Below are positions 55,847 through 64,000 of a stretch of DNA of 64,000 bases, piece after piece (positions within the stretch are counted from its first letter, which is position 1; every line of letters starts with the position of its first letter). Both the position numbers and the translations under genes were made by a program. The stretch covers positions 30,536 through 94,535 of the forward strand of contig JADFYO010000007.1 of the NCBI GenBank assembly GCA_015233015.1, written 5' to 3'. The notes beneath the pieces are model-generated. The model was not told the origin of the DNA. It saw only the letters and a list, made by a program, of their open reading frames with translations, and made no database searches. This stretch comes from Nitrospirota bacterium (GTDB taxonomy: Bacteria; Nitrospirota; Thermodesulfovibrionia; Thermodesulfovibrionales; Magnetobacteriaceae).

Positions 55847-57211
55847 ATGGCAACATTTAGAATATTCATAATGCTATCAGCACTGTTTCTGACTGCTTCC
55901 CTGTCATATGGCGCGGACCTGGATGAACGCCTGAAGGCACTGGAAGAGGTTTCAAAGCAGCAGCAAAAGGTGATAGAAGAGCAGCAACGTCTAATCGAAG
56001 GCCTCAAACAGGACCTGAACAAGTTGCAGGCAGGCGAACCCCAAAAATCAACAGAGACGCAGGTGCTGGAGTTGAAAGAGAAGGTGGACCAAGTGGCCGA
56101 AGCGCAGACCAGGACAATACCCAGCGTGTTCAATCCTGCTATCGGGTTTGTTGGGGAGGCGGTCTTCTCTTATCGCAGCAAGGGCGCATCGCTAACCGGA
56201 AGCAGCCGCCCGGGCGGCTTCGACGCCTTTGCCCGCTCAGTGGAACTTAATGCGGCTGCGTCGGTTGACCCCTTTGCGAAGGCGTACATTGTGGCCAACG
56301 CCTCGGCAGATGCCGCTACCGGAGAGGCGACTTTCAGCATTGAAGAGGCCGCTCTGCAAACGGAGTCGCTGCCGGGGAATCTGACGGTTAAAGCGGGACG
56401 TTTCTTTGGCGAGTTTGGCCGTCTGGCATACATTCACGACCATGAACTGCCATTTGTAAATCGTCCGCTCGTGCTTGCCCAATATATTGGGGGTGAATCC
56501 AGGACAGACGGGGTGCAACTTAACTGGCTGGTGCCTATCGAACACTACGTCAGTTTGACAGTAGGCGCTGGCAACCAATTCGGAGGCGATGTGCCGCCGA
56601 ACAACGTTGGAGATTTCCGCCGCGCCGGCGGGTTAAACTACTGGGGACGCTTGTCCTCGTACGTTGACATTACGCCCGACATCTCACTCGAACCCGGCGT
56701 GTCTGGCCTATGGAATCCAAAGACAGTTGACCGCGGCGGCAGCTTTACCCAACCCGACGGCAGCACCCTCTCGGAGCGGGAGCGCCGTCTGACAGGAGTT
56801 GATCTAACGCTGAGCTACAAGCCGCTCAGGGACAATCAGTTCACTAGTATAATCTGGGGCACCGAAGTGCTTTATAGTCATAACCGCTATGACGAAGTTA
56901 ATTCGGATGGCCTTGCGTTCAGCCGCGACATAGGTTCCTACGGCCTCTACTCCTATCTTGCATACAAGTTCCATCGGCAATGGTCAGCCGGGTTCCTTTA
57001 TGGCTTTGTAGAGGATGCCCAGGACAACACAGCCAGAACATACGAGTACTCTCCATTTATCACATGGTCACTCAGCCACTGGAATCAGCTCCGGCTGCAA
57101 TATACTTATACTAACCATAACGCCGTTTCTGGACTGCGGCCAGATAACGCAGTTTACCTGCAGTGGGCCTGGATAATCGGCGCACATTCGCACGGGTGGC
57201 AGCAGCGTTGA
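55847..57211 (+). CDS. outer-membrane porin-like protein of the metal-uptake locus
   Basis: 454 residues. Signal peptide (about 1-22), a coiled coil (about 26-85, repeated EEVSKQQQKVIEEQQRLIEG), then a beta-barrel of alternating hydrophobic residues with tyrosine and tryptophan girdles. It ends AWIIGAHSHGWQQR with two His. An N-terminal coil before a barrel recalls trimeric or OprP-type porins. It is followed by a metal-binding protein gene 23 bases on, so it probably admits zinc or another metal across the outer membrane. AAGAGG precedes the ATG. Confidence 0.8.
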   Translation: MATFRIFIMLSALFLTASLSYGADLDERLKALEEVSKQQQKVIEEQQRLIEGLKQDLNKLQAGEPQKSTETQVLELKEKVDQVAEAQTRTIPSVFNPAIGFVGEAVFSYRSKGASLTGSSRPGGFDAFARSVELNAAASVDPFAKAYIVANASADAATGEATFSIEEAALQTESLPGNLTVKAGRFFGEFGRLAYIHDHELPFVNRPLVLAQYIGGESRTDGVQLNWLVPIEHYVSLTVGAGNQFGGDVPPNNVGDFRRAGGLNYWGRLSSYVDITPDISLEPGVSGLWNPKTVDRGGSFTQPDGSTLSERERRLTGVDLTLSYKPLRDNQFTSIIWGTEVLYSHNRYDEVNSDGLAFSRDIGSYGLYSYLAYKFHRQWSAGFLYGFVEDAQDNTARTYEYSPFITWSLSHWNQLRLQYTYTNHNAVSGLRPDNAVYLQWAWIIGAHSHGWQQR

Positions 57212-57234
57212 TTACACAAAGGAGAAATCACGAT

Positions 57235-58167
57235 ATGAAATTTAAACTGCTTAGAATAGTTTTGACCCTTTTACTTATGACGGCATTTTGCCTAAGTGCG
57301 ATACCTGCCTATGCAAACAAAATCACGATTGTTACGACACTTACCGACCTGGCCGATCTGGCGCGTGCCATAGGCGGGGATCTCGTGGAAGTCCACAGCC
57401 TTGCAACTGGAGTTGAAGACACGCATGGGGTACCGATGAAACCGAGCTTTGTACCGGTAATGAACCGTGCGGACTTGCTTATACTGGTAGGGCTGGACTG
57501 CGAACATGCCTTCCTGCCGGCACTAATGGAGGCAAGCAAGAATCCCCGCATACAGAAAGGCAACCCCGGGTACGTAGATTGCTCCAAAGGCGTCGTCCCC
57601 CGTGACGTGCCTAAATCAACAGACCACTCTGAAGGCGACGTTCACCCCTACGGCAACCCACACTACATGCTTGACCCAGTTCTGGCTAAGACCGCGCTCT
57701 CCAATATCTTTAACGCTATGGCAACGGTTGCCCCGCAGTATATTGCAGAATTCACGAGCAACCGCGACGCGTATCTTGCCACGCTCAACGCCAAGATTGC
57801 ACAGTGGGAGACGAAGGCTAAAGTTCTCAAGGGGGTGAAGTTCGTATCCTATCACGAGCATTGGCCATACTTTGCCGAACGTTTCGGGATGAACTACTTC
57901 GGCACGATTGAATTGAAGCCGGGGATAGATCCGACTGCGCGCCACATCGAGGAGCTAACCGCGGCTATGAAGGCTCAGCATGTTACAATTGTTGTGCGTG
58001 AGCCGCAGTTCCCTGAAAAGACGCCAAAGCGCATTGCCGAACAAACCGGTGCAACCCTGGTAACGCTGCCCATTATGCCAGGCGGTGTGCCGAATACCGA
58101 AACCTACATTAAGATGATGGACTATATTGTTAACACGATGGTTGCGGCCGTTCAGGCCGGAAAATAA
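57235..58167 (+). CDS. zinc/manganese ABC transporter binding protein (ZnuA/TroA family)
   Basis: 310 residues from the ATG at 57235 with AAAGGAG upstream; the frame extends further 5' but overlaps the porin end. Signal peptide ends AYA-N near residue 27. Metal ligand candidates: His in GVEDTHGVPMKP, a His/Asp loop DHSEGDVHPYGNPHYMLDP, His in SYHEHWPYF and Asp in PGIDPTARH. ZnuA-like cluster A-I proteins have this layout. The metal is most likely zinc, from the neighbouring CZB protein, but manganese is not excluded. Confidence 0.9.
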   Translation: MKFKLLRIVLTLLLMTAFCLSAIPAYANKITIVTTLTDLADLARAIGGDLVEVHSLATGVEDTHGVPMKPSFVPVMNRADLLILVGLDCEHAFLPALMEASKNPRIQKGNPGYVDCSKGVVPRDVPKSTDHSEGDVHPYGNPHYMLDPVLAKTALSNIFNAMATVAPQYIAEFTSNRDAYLATLNAKIAQWETKAKVLKGVKFVSYHEHWPYFAERFGMNYFGTIELKPGIDPTARHIEELTAAMKAQHVTIVVREPQFPEKTPKRIAEQTGATLVTLPIMPGGVPNTETYIKMMDYIVNTMVAAVQAGK

Positions 58168-58209
58168 CAACAAGGAGAGTGTGTCCGCCCTGAAATCGCG
58201 GGCGGACAC

Positions 58210-58935
58210 ATGCAGCGAACTATGAATGAAGCACTCATCACACTGGACAACCTGAGTATCGGGTACAATAACCAGGCCGTGCTGTCCGGGATTTCGTTTT
58301 CTATTGTCCGGGACTGTTTTACCGCTATTGTTGGGGCCAACGGCTCGGGCAAATCGACATTACTAAAGACGATACTTGGACTGCTTCCACCAATAGAGGG
58401 CAGCATATCGACTGCATCGCCAAGTGCCCGTCTTGTGTTTGGTTACGTCCCCCAATTTACGCATTTCGATTCGATTTATCTGCTGACGGTGTTCGAGGTT
58501 GCGCTTATGGGTACCTATGGACGAGTGCGGGCAGGCGCTTTTATCCCTCATTATGAACGCGACTTTACTCATGAATGCCTGAGTGCCGTGGGCGTGGATG
58601 AGCTTGCCCTTAGGCGCTTTGCCGAACTCTCCGGCGGCCAGAAACAACGCGTGCTTATTGCCCGCGCCCTGGCTGCACGCCCTGACATCGTGGTGCTGGA
58701 TGAGCCTACCGCAGGTGTTGACCGCAGCGCGACACATGCAGTGATGGAGTACCTTTCACAGCTCCGCAAAGAAAGGAAGATCTCGGTATTGCTCGTCACG
58801 CACGATTTTGCGGCAGTACGTCAACATGCGGGGCAAGTCGTCTGGCTTTACGAAGGCGATGTCCTCATTGGTTCTGCACATGAACTTCTTAGTCCTGAGC
58901 GGATGGCGGGAATGTTTGAAAAGAGGATAGACTGA
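58210..58935 (+). CDS. metal ABC transporter ATPase (ZnuC/MntB family)
   Basis: 241 residues. Walker A GANGSGKST (about 43-51), Q-loop YVPQF, signature LSGGQKQR, Walker B IVVLDEPTAGVD and the switch His in LLVTHDF. It belongs to the zinc/manganese subfamily by its VPQFxxFDxxxxLTVFEVALMG pattern. The internal Met at codon 5 (MNEALITLDN) is an alternative start. It precedes the permease by 1 base. Confidence 0.93.
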   Translation: MQRTMNEALITLDNLSIGYNNQAVLSGISFSIVRDCFTAIVGANGSGKSTLLKTILGLLPPIEGSISTASPSARLVFGYVPQFTHFDSIYLLTVFEVALMGTYGRVRAGAFIPHYERDFTHECLSAVGVDELALRRFAELSGGQKQRVLIARALAARPDIVVLDEPTAGVDRSATHAVMEYLSQLRKERKISVLLVTHDFAAVRQHAGQVVWLYEGDVLIGSAHELLSPERMAGMFEKRID

Positions 58936-58936
58936 C

Positions 58937-59797
58937 ATGGAAACTCTGCGCCAGATTCTTTCACCGGACTTTCTGCTGCGTAACTCGATTTACACCAGCG
59001 TGATTATTGGCTTGTCATGCCCTCTGGTTGGTGTGTTTTTTGTGATGCGCCGGCTTGTGTTTATGGGTGTAGCGCTGCCTCAGATTTCATCGACGGGTGT
59101 GGCTATTGCGCTGTCGCTTCCTATGTGGCTTGGGTTTAATCTGGCAGGGCACGGCTCACATAGCGTACACACGCTCGCCTTTACCGGTTCGATTACCTTC
59201 ACCTTGACCGCTATTTTAGTGCTGGCATTTCTCCAACGGCGCGGGCATGGACATCCTGACGGGCGGCTTGGCACTGCCTATGTAGTGGCAGCCTCGCTGA
59301 GCATTTTGTTGCTGTCAAAAAACCCTTATGGCGAGATTGGCTGGCTTGATATGCTGAAAGGGGATGTTATCGCAATCTCCGATTTCGATCTCGTACTGAC
59401 GGCGTCAACGCTTACTCTCGTACTGGCAGTGCTCGGTCTGTTTCACAAGGAATTACTCATGGTATCGTTTGATCGCGAGTTGGCAATTATACTTCGCAAG
59501 AACGTTGTTTTTTGGGACATACTTCTCTATCTGCTAATCGGCCTTACCGTCTCTATGGCGGTGCTTAGTGTCGGGCCGCTAACCGCATTCGGGTTCCTGC
59601 TTATTCCGGCTCTGATGGCGCACCTGTTTGCACGCAATATGCGCCAGTTCACGGTATTGGCTTCTCTGACCGGTGGTGCGGTTGCATTCTTAGGTTTCTG
59701 GCTCTCCTATCAATATGACTTTCCCGTCGGCCCTACAGATGTCGTTGTCCTCGGCGTGCTTTACGCAATAGCATGGATTGTTGCCAGGGTCATTTAG
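58937..59797 (+). CDS. metal ABC transporter permease (ZnuB family)
   Basis: 286 residues with about eight membrane segments. ABC-3 permease motifs are present: LVGVFFVMRRLVFMGVALPQIS near the N-terminus, GYxGEIxWLD-like NPYGEIGWLDMLKGD and SVGPLTAFGFLLIPAL near the C-terminus. It dimerises for transport with the ATPase encoded 1 base upstream. It completes the importer (binding protein, ATPase, permease) and is convergent with the CZB gene. Confidence 0.93.
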   Translation: METLRQILSPDFLLRNSIYTSVIIGLSCPLVGVFFVMRRLVFMGVALPQISSTGVAIALSLPMWLGFNLAGHGSHSVHTLAFTGSITFTLTAILVLAFLQRRGHGHPDGRLGTAYVVAASLSILLLSKNPYGEIGWLDMLKGDVIAISDFDLVLTASTLTLVLAVLGLFHKELLMVSFDRELAIILRKNVVFWDILLYLLIGLTVSMAVLSVGPLTAFGFLLIPALMAHLFARNMRQFTVLASLTGGAVAFLGFWLSYQYDFPVGPTDVVVLGVLYAIAWIVARVI

Positions 59798-59839
59798 GGG
59801 AAAACAGGGCTAAGATTACGACTACAGACATTCGGGCTT

Positions 59840-60235
59840 CTATGGCGGATTGCTCTTCAAAGAGCTGCTGGCATCATGCTTTGCGACTTCCAGCAAATTT
59901 ACAAGCTGGTGCGATAAAATCGTAAGTTCCTCAAATAGTCTCTGTGCTCTCTCTTTTTCTCCATTACCGGATGCTGATATTATGTCACCTCCCAGCGCGT
60001 GAAGCTTCTTGTGAAGCTCATCTATAGCTGTAAAACTGGACAAATTTCCAAACAGTTTCATTCCCTTACCATAATACCACACGCCAAATTTACAAATGGT
60101 ATAGTCTGAAAGCGTGGAATAGTTTCCCCCCTCCGGACAAAACTCGCTTAAACAATTATCGATTTTTGTAACCCATAGCATGTGGTCAACCTTTGCTAAA
60201 TCGAACATCATTAATTCATAATCGCTCATCAGCAC
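59840..60235 (-). CDS. stand-alone CZB (chemoreceptor zinc-binding) domain protein
   Basis: 131 residues from a GTG with GGAGGG 8 bases upstream. The CZB zinc ligands are all there: His in KVDHMLWVTKI, Cys in CKFGVWYYGKG, and two His in DELHKKLHALGG. The domain normally ends a chemoreceptor or diguanylate cyclase. Here it is the whole protein. It is convergent with a zinc-type ABC transporter, so it may buffer zinc or report it to a partner encoded elsewhere. Confidence 0.85.
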   Translation of the reverse strand: MLMSDYELMMFDLAKVDHMLWVTKIDNCLSEFCPEGGNYSTLSDYTICKFGVWYYGKGMKLFGNLSSFTAIDELHKKLHALGGDIISASGNGEKERAQRLFEELTILSHQLVNLLEVAKHDASSSLKSNPP

Positions 60236-60330
60236 TTATATACCCTCCGGAAGCAATTGCACACTCATGATTACAATTGTACCACGTAGACACTCAAAAA
60301 GGGGAGAATCAAATCATATCAGCTAATACG

Positions 60331-60660
60331 GGCAGAGCCATTGCCGATATGATGCTGGCTTCTACAGTATGTCAGCGCAAGTACGCAAAGAACACGGCAA
60401 ATATTACGACTATCTCGAAGACGCCCAAAGGGGCAATCTCAACATCACCAGGCATCTTGAGTGGTTTCTCGATTGTATGAATCGCGCTTTTGACAACGCG
60501 GAAACCATTTTGGGGATGTTTTGAAAAAAGCCCGCTTTTGGGAGCACAATCATGGAGAAACCTTTAATGACCGTCAACGCAATATCGTTAACCGGTTGCT
60601 GGACGGCTTTGAAGGCAAGCTGACTTCATCCAAATGGGCGAAAATCGCCAAATGCTCACA
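60331..60660 (+). pseudogene. broken partial copy of the downstream fic gene
   Basis: These 330 bases match 61370-61725 of the fic gene with only a few substitutions. The copy lacks 25 bases after GATGCTGGC and one G from the GGGGG run near 60513, so it is out of frame. It starts just after the Fic active-site motif and stops before the gene end. The near identity shows a recent duplication. The 95 bases before it, after the CZB gene, hold nothing recognisable. Confidence 0.92.
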
Positions 60661-60679
60661 TGTTCACGGATAAATTTTG

Positions 60680-60708
60680 TTGCTTTTGCGGAGAATATCC
60701 TTTATAAT
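60680..60708 (+). promoter_or_regulatory. promoter of fic with an imperfect palindrome
   Basis: TTGCTT (60680-60685) and TATAAT (60703-60708) are 17 bases apart, 23 bases before the ATG. GCGGAGAATAT and ATAATATCCGC form an imperfect inverted repeat across the -10, suitable for autoregulation. Confidence 0.6.
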
Positions 60709-60730
60709 ATCCGCATGAGAAGCGGAGATT

Positions 60731-61837
60731 ATGACTGCATACATTCACGAATTACCTGACTGGCCTCATTTCCAGTGGGATGAAGGGCTGCTTGCCGGAA
60801 AGCTTGCCGCCGTGCGCTACCGGCAAGGACGAATGCTGGGCCGCCTTGAAAGTTTAGGTATCATGCTGCGCGAAGAGGCCATGCTGCGAACGCTGACGGA
60901 AGAGGTCATTAAGTCAAGCGAGATCGAAGGCGAAATCATGGAACGTGAACAGGTGCGCTCCTCGCTTGCCAGGCGCTTGGGAATGAACATTGGTGCGTTG
61001 ACACAAGCGGATCGATATGTCGAAGGTGTCGTTGATATGGCCCTCGATGCAACGCAGAATTATAGAAGTCCTCTGACCGCCGAAAGGCTGTTCGGCTGGC
61101 ACGCCGCATTGTTTCCAACCGGTTATAGCGATGTACACAAAATCACTGTCGGCAAATGGCGCACGGGGCCGATGCAGGTTGTCTCCGGCGCTGTAGGGCA
61201 TGAACGCATTCATTTCGAGGCACCGGCAGCCGAAAGGCTTGACAAGGAAATGGCTGCATTTCTTAAATGGCTGAACGGCAAAGCAAAAGCCGATCCGGTT
61301 TTAAGAGCCGCTATTGCACATCTTTGGTTCGTCACCATTCACCCGTTTGAGGATGGCAACGGGCGTATTGGCAGAGCCATTGCCGATATGATGCTGGCGC
61401 GGTCAGAACAAACCACCCAGCGCTTCTACAGTATGTCAGCGCAAGTACGCAAAGAACGCGGCAAATATTACGACTATCTCGAAGACGCCCAAAGGGGCAA
61501 TCTCAACATCACCAGGCATCTTGAGTGGTTTCTCGATTGTATGAATCGCGCTTTTGACAACGCGGAAACCATTTTGGGGGATGTTTTGAAAAAAGCCCGC
61601 TTTTGGGAGCACAATCATGGAGAAACCTTTAATGACCGTCAACGCAATATCGTTAACCGGCTGCTGGACGGCTTTGAAGGCAAGCTGACTTCATCCAAAT
61701 GGGCGAAAATCGCCAAATGCTCACAGGACACCGCAGGGCGGGATATTGACGATCTTATCGAACGCCACATCCTGAAAAAAGATGCCGCCGGAGGCCGCAG
61801 CACCAGCTACTCGTTGGTGGAAGATAAAGACGAATGA
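60731..61837 (+). CDS. Fic family protein with DUF4172 N-terminus
   Basis: 368 residues. A DUF4172 domain (about 1-95) contains the inhibitory helix motif SSEIEG (S62, E66, G67), which would place a glutamate in the active site. The Fic core has HPFEDGNGRIGR (catalytic His204). A winged-helix-like C-terminus (about 300-368, SKWAKIAKCSQDTAGRDIDDLI) follows. It transfers AMP, or another nucleotide, to hydroxyl side chains; targets are unknown. No antitoxin gene is beside it, and the inhibitory helix is internal. GGAG precedes the ATG. Confidence 0.93.
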   Translation: MTAYIHELPDWPHFQWDEGLLAGKLAAVRYRQGRMLGRLESLGIMLREEAMLRTLTEEVIKSSEIEGEIMEREQVRSSLARRLGMNIGALTQADRYVEGVVDMALDATQNYRSPLTAERLFGWHAALFPTGYSDVHKITVGKWRTGPMQVVSGAVGHERIHFEAPAAERLDKEMAAFLKWLNGKAKADPVLRAAIAHLWFVTIHPFEDGNGRIGRAIADMMLARSEQTTQRFYSMSAQVRKERGKYYDYLEDAQRGNLNITRHLEWFLDCMNRAFDNAETILGDVLKKARFWEHNHGETFNDRQRNIVNRLLDGFEGKLTSSKWAKIAKCSQDTAGRDIDDLIERHILKKDAAGGRSTSYSLVEDKDE

Positions 61838-61982
61838 CGCACGCGTTCTTAACTAAGGAAGGTTGCAGCGCCTTGTTGTCTGACACCAGACAAAAAGAAT
61901 CCTAATTGTATAGTTTGCCATGTGCCCATTGTCATAATTGAGATGTGTCCCTGAATTCTCACACTGAATTCTCAATTATAAA
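61838..61982. other. spacer with small repeats
   Basis: TTGTCTG and CAGACAA pair around ACAC just after fic. CTGAATTCTCA occurs twice 13 bases apart near 61952. No gene is seen. Confidence 0.4.
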
Positions 61983-62666
61983 TCATTTCCCTTTCGCTTC
62001 GTGCTCGGTAGGATTATCAATAAAAAGAAAATCAAAAAACCTTATTGCACTTTTATGAAGCGAATAAGAGCCTCTTTTATAGTTGCGAGTTCCAATGTCG
62101 GGGTCAAATAGCAGTCCGCTTGAAATTAATTCTGAACAAAACACCTCACAATCATATAAATCTATGCTAAGTTTATTTGATATATTTTCAGATGTCAAAA
62201 TAATTGATTTATTAGCATTAATGAAATCATCACTCATCTCGTTTCGAAACAGATTTAGTATAGCAATATGTATCATTGATAGGTTATCAACTAAATGTAT
62301 AAAGCGTTCCTTGCGATATTCCTGAGAATACTTCTTTAAACAAGAGGATGTTAAGATGTTTGCAAATAGTTCTATTTTACCTTTTTCATGTACCTTACGT
62401 ATGGCTTCTATTATACTGATTAATAGTGCTTCGAATTCATCACTATTTACAAATTTCTTGTCCATTTTATCTTCATCGCAACGGTTAAAATTCTCATGAA
62501 GGTTATCCAATAATAAACCTACTTTTTCTTGCCACCTTTTGCTTGAATCTCCGGAAAAAGTAGCATCCAATACCCCCCCTATAACAGGTATCGCTGTGAT
62601 AAGACCCCGTAAAATAGTGTTATTAGCATACTTATCGGCTATCTCTTCTATCGGTTTAATATCCAT
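61983..62666 (-). CDS. helical protein, defence-type architecture
   Basis: 227 residues. The N-terminal motif IPVIGGVLDATFSGDSSKRWQEKV (shown in part) and the following long helices resemble small helical proteins often found beside restriction and abortive-infection genes. A later segment (LFANILTSS, then HLVDNLSMIHIAILNLF) recalls Abi-alpha-type proteins. No enzyme motif is visible. It follows the AAA gene by 10 bases on the same strand, so the two form a pair. The defence reading is an inference from architecture and setting. Confidence 0.6.
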   Translation of the reverse strand: MDIKPIEEIADKYANNTILRGLITAIPVIGGVLDATFSGDSSKRWQEKVGLLLDNLHENFNRCDEDKMDKKFVNSDEFEALLISIIEAIRKVHEKGKIELFANILTSSCLKKYSQEYRKERFIHLVDNLSMIHIAILNLFRNEMSDDFINANKSIILTSENISNKLSIDLYDCEVFCSELISSGLLFDPDIGTRNYKRGSYSLHKSAIRFFDFLFIDNPTEHEAKGK

Positions 62667-62676
62667 TTAATCCTCC

Positions 62677-63414
62677 TTAGCCTTTCTCAAGTAAACTTTC
62701 AAACTTGCTAAATCTATTGAAAACCCTATCGAAGCATACTTCAGGGAATGAATCATAATTGCTTCCTGTAGTCCTTTTTTCAAATAAAGCTAACTCACAG
62801 GCAAGGTTATCAGCCATTTCCAGCAGTTCTCTTAAATTGCCATACCATTTATGGCTCAAAATACTTTCGACTTGAAACTCTGAGAGCTTAGGGGTTGACT
62901 TAACCTCAAACTTCACCAAGGCAATATTTAATGCAGCCACGAAAAGCTCCTTAAACTTGTCGGGCTTAGACCGCATGTTTCTTAATGGACTTATTTCAAC
63001 CCTTATATCAAATCTCCAGAATAGGTCTTTAATAAATGTGTCATCCTTCATCTTTTTGTAAATGGATTCCGTTGCTGTCGCAACAACGAGCCCGTCCCAT
63101 CTAATCGCTGTTAATTCACGAGATAAGCGTATTTCGCCTTGAGGTTTGTCCAAGAGTCTTAAAAGACCGCCCTGTGCATCCAGTTGAGATTTTTCGATTT
63201 CATCTAATAGTAACGCTTTAGTTTTTAAAATTAATGGCCGTTCCTCTTTCTCGGCTGAAAACAAATCATCGTAAATGTTCTGCCATGACTTCCCAGCACA
63301 ATTAATTGGAACTAGATATTCACCAAGACTCTTCAAATACAGTTTTGCAATTGCTTCTTTTCCCGTACCGCTTTCTCCAACAAGAAGAATGTTAAATGAT
63401 GTGTAACCGTTCAC
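62677..63414 (-). CDS. NtrC-like AAA ATPase lacking the sigma-54 contact loop, 5' truncated
   Basis: 245 residues. Walker A GESGTGKEA, Walker B ALLLDEIEKS, sensor VVATATE, R-finger region DLFWRFDIRVEISPLR and HKWYGNLRELLEMADNLA follow the bacterial enhancer-binding AAA order. The GAFTGA loop is absent; the segment reads CAGKSWQNIYDDLFSA. No DNA-binding domain is at the C-terminus. The frame begins almost at the Walker A strand, at a GTG 7 bases from the IS66 transposase stop, so the real N-terminal part was probably removed by that insertion. It pairs with the helical protein gene downstream. Confidence 0.75.
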   Translation of the reverse strand: MNGYTSFNILLVGESGTGKEAIAKLYLKSLGEYLVPINCAGKSWQNIYDDLFSAEKEERPLILKTKALLLDEIEKSQLDAQGGLLRLLDKPQGEIRLSRELTAIRWDGLVVATATESIYKKMKDDTFIKDLFWRFDIRVEISPLRNMRSKPDKFKELFVAALNIALVKFEVKSTPKLSEFQVESILSHKWYGNLRELLEMADNLACELALFEKRTTGSNYDSFPEVCFDRVFNRFSKFESLLEKG

Positions 63415-63420
63415 CCGCTA

Positions 63421-64000
63421 TTATAATGCTTGTGGAATCATTGGTATAGCAATGCCTTTACGATATGCTTCAACAACCGCAGCAAGGTAGTTCCACGTAC
63501 TAATTTTTCTAATTTTGCATGTTCCGGCAACTGTACGAAGATATGCCGTCGTCTTCACTCCAGCATCTGATTGACTGCCAAAATTTATTTTTCTTGAAAT
63601 AACCAATAGGCGCAAAAACCTCTCAGCAATGTTATTGGTTGGCTCTATTCCTTCTACTTCTGTAAAGTATACCACTGCTTCCCATCCATCAAGTATCAAT
63701 TTGCACAGATTCCTTACTTGTTTGTTATCGTTATCTTTATTATAAGTACAGATAATCTTTAAGCGTGCTTTACATTCGTCCATTTCGGGCGTTTTACTCC
63801 TGCCCTTTCTCCATAACGCAATCATCAGCTTCAGCTCTCTCTTCAAAAGATACCCAACCGCCTGAACCAACTTGTCATCATCTTCAATCAATCCCTTCGC
63901 CTTCCTGATTATGTGCGCTAAGCAAGTTTGCCATTTCTTTGCATAATTGCGATACACATTATAATAGTCCGATATGATTATCCCAGAAAAACTTTCACCA
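63421..64000 (-). CDS. IS66-family transposase, runs off the window
   Basis: The frame is open from the window end (upstream part begins GESFSGIIISDYYNVY) to the stop at 63421, about 192 residues. SDYYNVY holds a catalytic Asp and the segment PTNNIAERFLRLLVISRK holds the catalytic Glu of the IS66 DDE core. The tail (KISTWNYLAAVVEAYRKG) is that of the family. The start is beyond the window. No terminal inverted repeat could be recognised in the 7 bases before the AAA gene. Confidence 0.88.
   Translation of the reverse strand, partial: GESFSGIIISDYYNVYRNYAKKWQTCLAHIIRKAKGLIEDDDKLVQAVGYLLKRELKLMIALWRKGRSKTPEMDECKARLKIICTYNKDNDNKQVRNLCKLILDGWEAVVYFTEVEGIEPTNNIAERFLRLLVISRKINFGSQSDAGVKTTAYLRTVAGTCKIRKISTWNYLAAVVEAYRKGIAIPMIPQAL

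Overview
This window reads as a chromosomal segment of a Gram-negative, largely anaerobic or microaerophilic bacterium. The evidence is an outer-membrane porin, lipoprotein RlpA, an oxygen and superoxide defence cluster built from a flavodiiron protein, rubredoxins and superoxide reductase, and a very high density of two-component signalling genes. Gene content and the family flavour of the proteins recall Nitrospirota (Thermodesulfovibrionia-like) or a Desulfobacterota relative. That assignment is an inference; no rRNA is present to settle it.

Layout. 0.3-4.3 kb: a small secreted protein, the gap-pgk glycolytic operon and a DUF1015 gene, all on the minus strand. 4.5-8.5 kb: a three-gene signalling operon (receiver-GAF-PAS-kinase, receiver-kinase, and a receiver protein with a long internal insertion). 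9.3-13.2 kb: a small integrated element abutting the 3' end of an initiator tRNA-Met. It carries a ribbon-helix-helix protein, an array of hairpins with near-identical loops, a 40-residue double-CxxC peptide, a tyrosine recombinase with a downstream coupled small gene, a phage RepO-like protein and an XRE regulator. 13.6-14.8 kb: a decayed IS4-family transposase. 15-16.6 kb: a fused heptose-phosphate kinase/isomerase. 16.6-20.1 kb: argB, rlpA, hslU and hslV. 20.2-24.3 kb: a periplasmic binding protein divergent from a histidine kinase/NtrC-type pair. 24.6-26.7 kb: ligA.

26.7-29.3 kb is a phage-like control and replication module (S24 repressor, replication-initiation protein, DnaC-like loader, HTH regulator, zinc ribbon) with no structural genes. 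29.4-30.5 kb holds two unrecognised genes. 30.7-35.8 kb is the redox-stress cluster: RCKP rubredoxin-like peptide, two zinc-ribbon proteins, flavodiiron protein, rubredoxin, superoxide reductase, peroxiredoxin, desulforedoxin, flavoprotein, glutaredoxin-like and carboxymuconolactone-decarboxylase-like proteins. Several of these are under 60 residues. FabF-like synthase, a GT-C-like membrane protein and argS follow.

41.0-47.8 kb is a three-gene sensory operon: receiver-kinase, then a TRAP-type binding protein fused to a type I periplasmic binding protein, then an 1132-residue hybrid kinase. 47.9-54.7 kb: cysS, a radical SAM protein, a zinc-finger PilZ protein, a polysaccharide deacetylase, a DUF4015 protein and cobB. 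54.8-55.4 kb: a secreted MORN-repeat protein. 55.4-60.2 kb: a zinc or manganese uptake locus (Cys/His small protein, porin, binding protein, ATPase, permease) ending at a convergent stand-alone CZB zinc-binding protein. 60.3-64.0 kb: a fic gene preceded by a broken 330-bp copy of its own 3' part, then a two-gene AAA/helical-protein operon whose 5' side is cut by an IS66-family transposase running off the window.

The least explained structure is the hairpin array at about 10.2-10.7 kb.
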